A DNA stretch of 20,049 bases, taken from positions 1 to 20,049 of the forward strand of contig CAYYAQ010000096.1 of the NCBI GenBank assembly GCA_964469555.1, given 5' to 3'. Of this stretch, positions 1 to 6,408 are shown piece by piece; positions within the stretch are counted from its first letter, which is position 1; the number at the start of each line of letters is the position of its first letter. The notes below the pieces were generated by a model. It did not search any database and was not told the DNA's origin. It saw only the letters and a program-made list of their open reading frames with translations. The position numbers were made by a program, and so were the translations under genes. This DNA is from CAYYAQ01 sp964469555 (lineage in GTDB: Bacteria; Planctomycetota; UBA1135; UBA2386).

Positions 1-460
1 TCTCGCTCGGCCGACCTTTGACTGTCTCGACGCCGTAGTGCAGGAACGCCGCGCCGACGCCCTTCTTCATCAGTTTGTCGAACTCGTCGAGGTGCTTGTT
101 GACGATGTGTCCACCGCCGCCATTGCAGAAGATGACGACAGAATCCGCGCCCTCGAAATCCTCAGGCTTCGGCCATACACCCTTCAGGAAAACCTTCGCT
201 TCCAGTCCGTCGAAGCGCGACTCGAGCAGCTTCGCCATCAGCAAGTTGCCGGCGTTGAACTCGTGACTTCCGTAGCCGTGACTCCGGCGCCCGGAGATGA
301 GAACGATCTTCTTCTTGGTGGAGAGCTTGATCTTCTGGAGCTTGGCCGAAGCCGGCTTCGTCTCCTCGACGACATCCTGCGCGTGGACACGGCCACTGCA
401 CACTGGCACAAGGCCGAGCACGGTGAAACAAACGGCCAGAGACGAGGTACGGACGAACAT
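1..460 (-). CDS. Secreted ThuA-like domain protein (C-terminus beyond window)
   Basis: The minus frame is open from the ATG at 458-460 to the window edge, giving about 153 codons, so the C-terminus is missing. The N-terminus (MFVRTSSLAVCFTVLGL...) reads as a signal peptide ending near VHAQD, so the protein is probably exported. Residues about 48-75 contain a KKIVLISGRRSHGYGSHEF block followed by NLLMAKLLESRF. A later segment has VVIFCNGGGGH and then a stretch resembling FLHYGVE. This pattern of a beta strand, a Gly-Ser-His-Gly loop and a downstream His is typical of planctomycete ThuA (trehalose-utilisation-like, class I glutamine-amidotransferase-like fold) proteins. The biochemical role of these secreted ThuA homologues is not established; they often lie near sugar-degradation genes, and a DUF1080 gene lies 3.4 kb away. 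The gene runs in the same direction as the upstream nitrilase, 29 nt away, so co-transcription is likely. Confidence 0.85.
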   Translation of the reverse strand, partial: MFVRTSSLAVCFTVLGLVPVCSGRVHAQDVVEETKPASAKLQKIKLSTKKKIVLISGRRSHGYGSHEFNAGNLLMAKLLESRFDGLEAKVFLKGVWPKPEDFEGADSVVIFCNGGGGHIVNKHLDEFDKLMKKGVGAAFLHYGVETVKGRPSE

Positions 461-489
461 GGTTTTGAAGGCCTTCGGCAACGGTTAAA

Positions 490-1308
490 TCAGGGGGGAG
501 GGGATTCCGCGCGACGCCAACCCCGCGCGTAGAGACTGGCGGGCGTGGCGAGGTAACCAGGGTATTGGTCGCGAGCCTGTTCTACACGATCGGATTGGAG
601 ATCGACGACGGCCAGTGATTCCTTGCTGCGCAATACCACCTCGCCGTCCGGCGCCACCGCGATGCTCGGCCCACCGAGGGCGACGCCACGTTCGGGAGTC
701 GGACGATTGACAGACAACACGTAGCAGCAAGAAGTCATCGCGTTCGCGCGGATGACGAGTTCCCAGCGGTCGAACGTCGCGGCTTCGGTCGCCCGTGGTG
801 CGAGGATGACCTCCGCGCCGAGCGCCGCCAGCATGTGGCAGCCTTCGGGCCGGTTGAGGTCGGAGCAGATCTGCAAGCCGATCGACATCCCCAGGCTACC
901 GACCGGAGAGGGCGGCTCGTCGCCGGGCTCGTAGTGGTCCTGTTCGAAGAACCCCGGCTCCTGCGGCACGTGGACCTTTCGGTATTTGTGTACGAGGTGG
1001 CCACCTTCATCGAACAGGAGCGCCGTGTTGTGCCGGATGCCGGTGTCCGGATCGACCACGATCGCCCCACCCAGCAGAGTGATTCGAGCTTCGCGCGCGG
1101 CGGTGGCGAGCAACTGGTGACGCGGCCCACCCGGTTGCTCGGCATCCCCGGCGGTCGCGTCGCGCGAGGAAGGCACCCATTCGTCGCAGGGAAGCTCGGG
1201 AAGCACCACGAGATCGGCACCCAATCCGGCAGGCGACCGCAGGGCCTCACGGAGCCGTTCGGGCGCCCCATCCCCGGCGAAGACCTGGCTGAGCATCGCG
1301 ACACGCAT
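490..1308 (-). CDS. Carbon-nitrogen hydrolase (nitrilase superfamily)
   Basis: A 272-residue cytoplasmic protein, the normal length for a single nitrilase domain. The catalytic triad is visible: Glu38 in VVLPELP, Lys111 in KYRKVHVP, and Cys148 in LQICSDLNRPEG. The family hydrolyses C-N bonds of amides or nitriles through a cysteine thioester. The sequence around the cysteine and the KYRKVH block suggest an N-carbamoylputrescine or beta-ureidopropionase-like amidase, but the substrate cannot be fixed. The frame stays open upstream to 2142. I chose the ATG at 1308 because the family's first beta strand (MRVAMLSQVF) begins there, a GGAGA ribosome binding site sits just upstream, and the extension would run antisense through the 1435-2238 gene. 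It probably heads a two-gene unit with the ThuA-like gene. Confidence 0.93.
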   Translation of the reverse strand: MRVAMLSQVFAGDGAPERLREALRSPAGLGADLVVLPELPCDEWVPSSRDATAGDAEQPGGPRHQLLATAAREARITLLGGAIVVDPDTGIRHNTALLFDEGGHLVHKYRKVHVPQEPGFFEQDHYEPGDEPPSPVGSLGMSIGLQICSDLNRPEGCHMLAALGAEVILAPRATEAATFDRWELVIRANAMTSCCYVLSVNRPTPERGVALGGPSIAVAPDGEVVLRSKESLAVVDLQSDRVEQARDQYPGYLATPASLYARGWRRAESPPP

Positions 1309-1434
1309 CGTCTCTCCATGATGACCGTATGGCCGCGCGTCGCAACAGGGTATCGAACTTGAAACGGAGGTCGTGGCGGAGCCGAGAACGAGGTATCGTG
1401 CGGGGTGCCCCATTTGAACACCCCCGCACACCTC
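1309..1434. promoter_or_regulatory. Divergent intergenic region between nitrilase and thioredoxin-like gene
   Basis: This 126-nt gap separates two divergently oriented genes and should hold both promoters. I see no convincing -35/-10 pair or operator palindrome. The GGAGA ribosome binding site of the nitrilase lies at its left end. A GTG in frame with the plus-strand gene occurs at 1405. Confidence 0.4.
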
Positions 1435-2238
1435 ATGATCAGCAGTCGCTGCACGCTCGCCCTGTTCGTGATGACCTCGCTCACGATCGCCGACTCCGTC
1501 TCCAGCCAGAGGGGCTACCAACCTGAAGTGCCACCCGAGGTGAAGGAACGCTGGGGCAACTACTTCACGACGATCAGCATCAAGACCGGCGCGCAAGACA
1601 ACATCGTCAGCGACCTGGCGAAGACCGATCACGTCAAGAATGCTGCGGCCGAGAAACACCTCTCGTTGATCTACTTCTACGACTCTTCCGAGGACACGAA
1701 GAAGCGCGAGGCGTTCGAGCAGACGATCTTCAACCACAACAAGGTCAACCCCGGCCTGCGGTTGTTCAAGTGTGGACGCGTCGACCTGGCCAACAACCTT
1801 CCGGCGCGCAAGAAGCTCGTGAAGGTCGTGCCCACGTTCGTGGTCTTCGGCAAGACGGGCGAGAAGATCGCTCAGGTGCCGATGAAGCGATACAAGGCGG
1901 TGCCCGCGAAGCTCGTGCGAATCCTCAAGGTCGCGACCATTGGCTACAACCGGCCGGGCTGGGACAACTGGGTGCGCGAGTACGGCAAGTTCGTGCGCGA
2001 CACGAAAAACATGATCGCGCACCAGAAGATCCTCGAGGCCAAGCGGGTCCGCATCGGCGACCGCGTGGATTCGTCCGCGAAGACGACGCTCGAAAAGGTC
2101 GAAGTCGATGAACGCAAGCTCAAGAGGAAGATGGCGGCGCACTACGAGCGCGAGAAGCAGCTACTCGAACGCGCGAAGGTCCCGGAGCGGGATCCCGATG
2201 CCGTGCTCGTGGGAGAAAAGAAGCGCCGCAGGCGGTGA
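1435..2238 (+). CDS. Secreted thioredoxin-like fold protein without CxxC
   Basis: A 267-residue protein that I do not recognise as a named family. The ATG at 1435 starts a signal peptide (MISSRCTLALFVMTSLTIAD, cleavage near VSSQ). An in-frame GTG at 1405 would add ten residues in front of it and is less likely. Residues about 70-165 fit a thioredoxin-like fold: strand HLSLIYFYD, then a helix, a second strand (GLRLFKCGRVDL), and VVPTFVVFGKTGEK, where Pro133 sits at the cis-proline position. The usual CxxC is absent; the corresponding loop reads DSSEDTKKREAF, so it is probably not a disulfide oxidoreductase. Residues 215-267 are charged and helical, and the protein ends in a basic cluster (GEKKRRRR). 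The role is unknown. It stands alone, between a divergent neighbour on the left and a convergent one on the right. Confidence 0.72.
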   Translation: MISSRCTLALFVMTSLTIADSVSSQRGYQPEVPPEVKERWGNYFTTISIKTGAQDNIVSDLAKTDHVKNAAAEKHLSLIYFYDSSEDTKKREAFEQTIFNHNKVNPGLRLFKCGRVDLANNLPARKKLVKVVPTFVVFGKTGEKIAQVPMKRYKAVPAKLVRILKVATIGYNRPGWDNWVREYGKFVRDTKNMIAHQKILEAKRVRIGDRVDSSAKTTLEKVEVDERKLKRKMAAHYEREKQLLERAKVPERDPDAVLVGEKKRRRR

Positions 2239-2472
2239 GCCTGACGGCGCGGGTTGAGGCGGCGGACGCCGGTTGGGTCGTTGTCACACCGCACCTCATC
2301 TCCAGCGCGACTCGTACTGGGCTGGGCGATCCGACGCCTGCCGCTTGGGAAGCGGCCTCGCGAATACTCGTCCGCTGGAAGAGGACGATTTCCCGAAGGA
2401 GGGCCCTCGCCACCGACGAATCACGCGGCACTTGCGGGTTTTCGAGAATGCCCCCATCCCGGGGCACGCCCC
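2239..2472. other. Convergent intergenic region
   Basis: A 234-nt gap between the stop of the thioredoxin-like gene and the stop of the S41 protease. Open frames cross it on both strands, but none has a recognisable protein or ribosome binding site. I see no clear rho-independent terminator (no GC stem with a T run). Confidence 0.4.
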
Positions 2473-3820
2473 TCACTTGCGAAGGAGTTCCAGCGCCTTC
2501 TCGAGGATGGGATCCCGCTTCTCGAGTTCCTTGGCGGTCGGGACGACCTCGACGTCGGGCTTCAACCCCTCTCCCTCGAAGACCGTCCCGTCCAGGCGCA
2601 TGACCTTCCACGAGGGGAGCACGATCTCGACGCCGTTGGGGAGCACCTTGCTCCTCGGATTGCCGCTGCTCCCGTACGACGTCTGCCCGACCAGCTGGCA
2701 CTTCTCCGCTTGGCGCATCATCAAGAGGAACGCCTCGTTGCTGCTCATGCAGTACTTGCTCATGAGGACGACGACCGGTTTGCCGAAGCGTTCCTTCTTC
2801 GGCTTGCCCCGGATCTTCCGATGGCTGACGTTGTAGAAATTGGTCGCGCCCTTGCCCTTGCGCGTCGCGTGCTTCGCGTAGGTCTTCGTCCCCGGGACAA
2901 ACCACTGGGCGACCTGCCGGGCCAGCGTCTCCACGCCGCCGCTGTTCGGTCGCACATCGATCACCATCGCCTTGGCGTCCTTCATCGCGACAATCCACTC
3001 GTTCACGTCGTCGAAATCGATGTTGCGACTCCAGCCGCTGATCAGCAGATACGCGATGCCGTCCTTCGTCATTGCCGTCGAGATTCCTGGCGTGGGTTGG
3101 CTCAGACTGCCGACGTACTTGCCAATGAGCTGTGGTCGATAGAGAGGGTCGACGCTGCGACTCCCGGTGCCGATCGTCTGGCCGCCGACTCGCAGGTACA
3201 TATGGAGGTCGTTCGCGATGGAGAGCATCTGACCGACCACAAAAGCCCAGCCCCGATCGGTGCGCGCGGCGAGAATCGCCTTGCGGTGCTTCTTGAACAG
3301 GGCCTTCCAGTCGATCTTCTTGTGCTCGTAGTACGAGTACTTTTCAGCCAGCGCGTCCTGCAGCGCCACGAACCCTGCTTCGTTCCGCGCGCGCTGCTCC
3401 TTGATCGATCGCAGCTTCGTCGGCTGCGTCGTGAACGTCCAGGACACCGGAACGAGCGGTACGCCCTTCGCGCTGCGGAAATTCTTGGCCGACGGACAGT
3501 TCAAGGACATCCGATACGAGTGGGCCGGCTTCAGTTCGGCTTCGATCACGAGCGTCGTCTTGCTCTTCCACTTCGGTCGCTTGGTGATCTTGGGGAACTG
3601 GGGCCCCCCACCGCAGATCGAGAACCCACTTCTCTTCATCGGCTGGTCGAACTCGATGACGAGCTTCGTCGCTCCCTTCGCATCGACTTCGACGGCACGG
3701 TTCCCGGGTTCCAGTCGGACGACCTTCGGAGGATCCTGGGCGGGCGCGACGGACGCGGTCGCCAGGACGGAGCGCGACGAGCGATCGCGTGCATTCGGAA
3801 CGGGGCCAGTGGTGGATCAT
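2473..3820 (-). CDS. Secreted S41 (C-terminal-processing-like) peptidase with N-terminal Ig-like domain; apparent frameshift near the start
   Basis: The uninterrupted frame from the ATG at 3639 gives 388 residues. The S41 core has the VIDVRPNSGG strand-loop (about residues 226-235), the catalytic-serine region SKYCMSSNEAF with an S-x-x-E arrangement (299-302), and TSYGSSGNP in place of the usual lysine-containing loop. Upstream of 3639 the same frame stays open to 3816 and encodes more conserved-looking protein: VAPAQDPPKVVRLEPGNRAV and VIEFDQPM, leading into FSICGGGPQFPK. This matches the N-terminal Ig-like (Big_5/SbsA-type) half of secreted planctomycete S41 proteins. The extension contains no ATG, GTG or TTG. 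An ATG at 3820 in another frame would supply a good signal peptide if one base near 3772 were removed (h-region SLVASVLATASV, cleavage APA-QD), giving about 448 residues. It diverges from the DUF1080 gene, 79 nt away. Confidence 0.82.
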
Positions 3821-3899
3821 GTGTGCTCTCGAGGAAACTGCGGTTACGACGCACCCACCATTGAACTCGCCGGTTAGAGTGCCGACAACCCCGAGAACC

Positions 3900-5027
3900 A
3901 TGATGCACAGACTCTCCCCCCTCGCCATTACTTGTCTCCTCGTGTTCACCGGTTCGCCAGCAGCGCAAGATGATCCCAAGCCGAACGGTCCGTACGGGAT
4001 GCGCCTGTGGCAGCTCGTCTTGCTGCAACAGGGACCCGCGTACGACACGCTGAAAGGCGAGGCCCGGACCAAGGCCATGCAGGGCCACAAGGCGAACATG
4101 GTCCGGTTGGCGAAGTTCGGGCAGCTGCGGCTCGCCGGCCCGTTCGGACAGCCGAAGGACGCCCCAAAGGACACGTACGCCGGGCTGTTCCTTCTCGACG
4201 TGAAAACGAAGGAGGAGGCGCTCGAGCTTTGCCAGTCCGATCCGTCGATCAAGGCGGGCCTGTTCAAGGTCAAGGTGCTGTCCTGGTACGGCCCGTCCGA
4301 CATTACGTACCGAGGTGACACGTCACCGAAGGAACCCTGGCCCGTCGTGCTCGACAAGGACACGAAGTTCGCGCTATTCAACGGCGAGGACCTCACCGGC
4401 TGGCACTCGGACATCCCCAAGAAGGACAAGAACCCGGACATCAAGAAGACGTTCATCGTCCGCGATGGTTTGCTCGTCAGCCTCGGCATGCCGCAGGGGC
4501 ACCTGATCACGGACAAGTCGTACCAGGACTACCGGCTCGTCGTCGAATACCGGTGGCCAGGTCGACCCGGCAACTGCGGGATTCTCGTCCACGCGTCGAA
4601 ACCGCGGATGCTCTACAAGATGTTCCCCCAGTCGATCGAGTGCCAGATGAACCACGGCCACGCCGGCGACTTCTGGTGCATCGGAGAGGACATCAAGGTG
4701 CCGGACATGTTGAAGCGGCGCGGCCCGAAGAAGCGATGGGGCGTGGTCGAAGGCAAGGCCCGCCGAATCCGCAACCTGACCGACAACTCCGAGAAGCCGT
4801 TGAAGGAGTGGAACCGGATGGTGATCGAATGCCGCGGCAACAAGATTGACGTGTGGGTCAACGACGACCACGTCAACAACGGCTTCGACTGCACGGTGGA
4901 CAGGGGACAGATCGCGATCCAAGCCGAGGGCGCGGAATGCGAGTTCCGGAAGGTGGAACTGCGACCCCTCGAGAAGGCGAAAAAGAAGAAGCCGGAAGAC
5001 GAGAAGTCGGCGAAGCCAAAGAACTAG
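3900..5027 (+). CDS. Secreted YCII-like + DUF1080 (3-keto-disaccharide hydrolase) protein
   Basis: A 375-residue protein. The start at 3900 (or the adjacent ATG at 3903) opens a signal peptide (SPLAITCLLVFTGSPAAQ, cleavage before DDPK). The longer open frame from 3789 adds residues with no signal character. Residues about 35-130 form a YCII-like ferredoxin-fold domain: WQLVLLQQGPAY, GHKANMVRLAKFGQLRLAGP, then YAGLFLLDVKTKEEALEL. Residues about 157-363 are a DUF1080 / 3-keto-disaccharide hydrolase concanavalin-like domain: FALFNGEDLTGWHS, FIVRDGLLVS, the core NCGILVHA, and an EWNRMVIECRGNKIDVWVND block. Family members act on 3-keto-glycosides or related sugars outside the cytoplasm. The C-terminal 20 residues are Lys-rich (AKKKKPEDEKSAKPKN). 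The combination suggests an exported carbohydrate-related enzyme, but the substrate is unknown. Confidence 0.9.
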   Translation: MMHRLSPLAITCLLVFTGSPAAQDDPKPNGPYGMRLWQLVLLQQGPAYDTLKGEARTKAMQGHKANMVRLAKFGQLRLAGPFGQPKDAPKDTYAGLFLLDVKTKEEALELCQSDPSIKAGLFKVKVLSWYGPSDITYRGDTSPKEPWPVVLDKDTKFALFNGEDLTGWHSDIPKKDKNPDIKKTFIVRDGLLVSLGMPQGHLITDKSYQDYRLVVEYRWPGRPGNCGILVHASKPRMLYKMFPQSIECQMNHGHAGDFWCIGEDIKVPDMLKRRGPKKRWGVVEGKARRIRNLTDNSEKPLKEWNRMVIECRGNKIDVWVNDDHVNNGFDCTVDRGQIAIQAEGAECEFRKVELRPLEKAKKKKPEDEKSAKPKN

Positions 5028-5043
5028 CGGAGTGTGCTCCGCT

Positions 5044-5244
5044 TCAGGCGACGCGCCGACCTTCGACGATCAGAAGGAGCGAGCGGTCCAGGTACTTGTC
5101 GGCACCGGGAATCTCGAGCGCGGGCTCCCGATCCCCACAGGGCGGCGGACATGTGTCACGGCAGCACTCTACGGCTCGCGGGCCGCCGTGGCCGTGGCGC
5201 TCCCGACTGCGGACGAGCCATTGATCATCGACGACGACTTCCAC
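5044..5244 (-). CDS. Small Cys-rich protein of unknown function
   Basis: A 66-residue frame starts at a GTG (5242-5244) and ends in TGA. It begins MEVVVDDQWLVRSRERHGHG, continues with a Cys-rich core CCRDTCPPPCG, and ends SLLLIVEGRRVA. The same frame is open further upstream to 5337 and adds plausible sequence (ALFVLGPDDQELLGELLYGR), but that part has no ATG, GTG or TTG. The true start is therefore unresolved. The frame lies directly after, and in the same direction as, the membrane-protein gene at 5338-5709. I recognise no family. The HGHG and the four Cys in CCxxxCxxxC could bind a metal, which is inference only. Overlapping plus-strand frames look like shadows of it. Confidence 0.45.
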   Translation of the reverse strand: MEVVVDDQWLVRSRERHGHGGPRAVECCRDTCPPPCGDREPALEIPGADKYLDRSLLLIVEGRRVA

Positions 5245-5337
5245 TCGTCCGTAGAGGAGTTCACCGAGGAGTTCCTGGTCGTCTGGCCCGAGGACGAAGA
5301 GCGCCTGAACCCCTAGCCAGATCGCAGAGAGGCGGGA

Positions 5338-5709
5338 TCAGAACGGCTTGTTGATGGCGATCCACGCGGCGGTCACGCCAATCGCGATCGCGATCACCAG
5401 GACGACGATGGGCGGCACGAGCCGGCGCTTGTAGAGGACAGGCAGCGCGCCGATCAGGAGCCACGCCCCGAACTTGGCGAAGACCCACCCCGGCCACGGC
5501 CACGACCAGCTGATCGACATGCGGGCGAGCACACCGAAGCCTGCGACGAGCATCACCAACATCCCGACTCCGTGGAGGATCATCGCCATGCGACTCGGCG
5601 GCGCGTCCGCGTCCGCGTCCCGCGAACCCAACAGCAATCCGCCGAACCCGAGGAATACGAGGATCAAGCCGACCAGATGAAGGAGCTTGTAGGTTTCGTA
5701 GGTGAACAT
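5338..5709 (-). CDS. Four-helix integral membrane protein (SirB-like)
   Basis: A 123-residue protein beginning MFTYETYKLLHLVGLILVFL. Four hydrophobic segments are visible, at about residues 8-27, 42-61, 77-92 and 101-118. A conserved-looking His sits in helix 1 (KLLHLVG) and another starts helix 2 (ILHGVGMLVML). The region between helices 2 and 3 has GFGVLARMSISWSWPWPGWVFAK. Small proteins with this H-x-x-G plus HGxGM pattern occur widely, and their topology resembles the SirB/HemJ-like group, in which paired His may bind haem. No function is established here. It lies 21 nt downstream of the DUF1801 gene and ends exactly where the next open frame begins, so it is probably in an operon. Confidence 0.8.
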   Translation of the reverse strand: MFTYETYKLLHLVGLILVFLGFGGLLLGSRDADADAPPSRMAMILHGVGMLVMLVAGFGVLARMSISWSWPWPGWVFAKFGAWLLIGALPVLYKRRLVPPIVVLVIAIAIGVTAAWIAINKPF

Positions 5710-5730
5710 CGATCGGCACGGTAGGTGAAC

Positions 5731-6239
5731 TCAGCGCTTCTTTCGCACCTTCTTCGTGGCTCTCTTCGCGACCTTCTTCTGGGGCCTGTTGGCGGCTGCC
5801 GTCTTGGTCTTCTTCTCGGACTTCTGCTGCGTCTTCTTCTTCTGGGCCCTCGTCGCCAGCCTCGCCTTCGCCGAGACCTTGACTGAGCGCGGCTGGATCC
5901 CGTCGCGCACCGGTTTCCGGCACAGCTCGGCGCTCGCCTCGATGCGGATGTGGCGGATCTTCTTCCCGGACCCCTCCAGCAGGGCCTTCGGATCGTCGAG
6001 TCCGGCACCTAGGAGAAAGCCCAGGTTGACGTGGTTGGCGTACGCCACCACGTGGATGAACCCGGTGCCCGATCCACCTGTAAAGGTGAACACGTCCCCC
6101 ACCACGTACGAGAGGAAGATCAACTCGGTGACCCCCGGCGCGGCCTTGCGGACCGCCGCGCAGGTCGCGAGGGGGGTGTCTCGTACCCATCCGGATGGCC
6201 AGCGAGAAGCGGTCGAAGGACGGATTCGGGGTCTTCCAT
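5731..6239 (-). CDS. DUF1801 (YdhG-like) protein with histone-H1-like tail; probable one-base frameshift
   Basis: The C-terminal part is a clear DUF1801 domain: FIHVVAYANHVNLGFLLGAG, LDDPKALLEGSGKKIRHIRI. This frame (130 residues from a TTG at 6123) starts inside the domain. The codons just upstream still read as DUF1801 (CAAVRKAAPGVTELIF) but contain no start. The domain's expected N-terminus lies in another frame from the ATG at 6239 (MEDPESVLRPLLAGHPDGYE). Adding one C to the run of six C at 6172-6177 joins the two into about 169 residues. The 509-nt span is exactly one base short of a multiple of three. After the domain comes an Ala/Lys/Arg-rich tail of about 48 residues (KVSAKARLATRAQKKK ... 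KKVRKKR), like histone H1 or HU tails. DUF1801 has a SufE-like/YdhG fold of unclear role. Confidence 0.78.
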
Positions 6240-6370
6240 GGGGTAGGACGGTCGGGAAGACAACCCGCGCTCATCCCACCGAGACATCCCCGAAATGCCT
6301 AAACAACCACGAATCCCCGCGCCGATATGCCAGGAAGACCGCCAGCGCCGGAGGTGCTTTGCTACCATCC

Positions 6371-6407
6371 GGTTAGCCTAGGGGGGATCGGTTACCCAGG
6401 GGGGATC
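6371..6407 (+). repeat. Tandem 18/19-bp direct repeat containing the ribosome binding site
   Basis: Two copies lie end to end immediately before the ATG at 6409: GGTTAGCCTAGGGGGGATC (6371-6389) and GGTTACCCAGGGGGGATC (6390-6407). They differ by one substitution and one indel. Each contains an AGGGGGGAT that could act as a Shine-Dalgarno sequence, but only the second is correctly spaced. This may be a simple duplication or a deliberate second ribosome-loading or regulatory site. Confidence 0.8.
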
Positions 6408-6408
6408 C

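Noticed and set aside
38..532. Long plus-strand ORF at the left edge
   Set aside because: It is antisense to the ThuA-like gene, which has a signal peptide and family motifs.
1309..2142. N-terminal extension of the nitrilase to a 550-residue protein
   Set aside because: The extension runs antisense through another gene, lacks any domain, and precedes the family's normal first strand and ribosome binding site.
2254..3864. 536-codon plus-strand ORF opposite the S41 protease
   Set aside because: Arg/Leu/His-rich composition typical of an antisense shadow in GC-rich DNA. The minus strand carries the protease motifs.
5338..5340. In-frame TGA between the membrane protein and the small Cys-rich frame as a second selenocysteine site
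   Set aside because: The membrane protein ends naturally after its fourth helix, and I see no compact SECIS-like hairpin at the right distance. A normal stop is more likely.
5261..6274. 337-codon minus ORF overlapping the membrane protein and DUF1801 genes
   Set aside because: It is an out-of-frame shadow (Arg/Gly/Pro-rich). The real proteins lie in the other minus frames.
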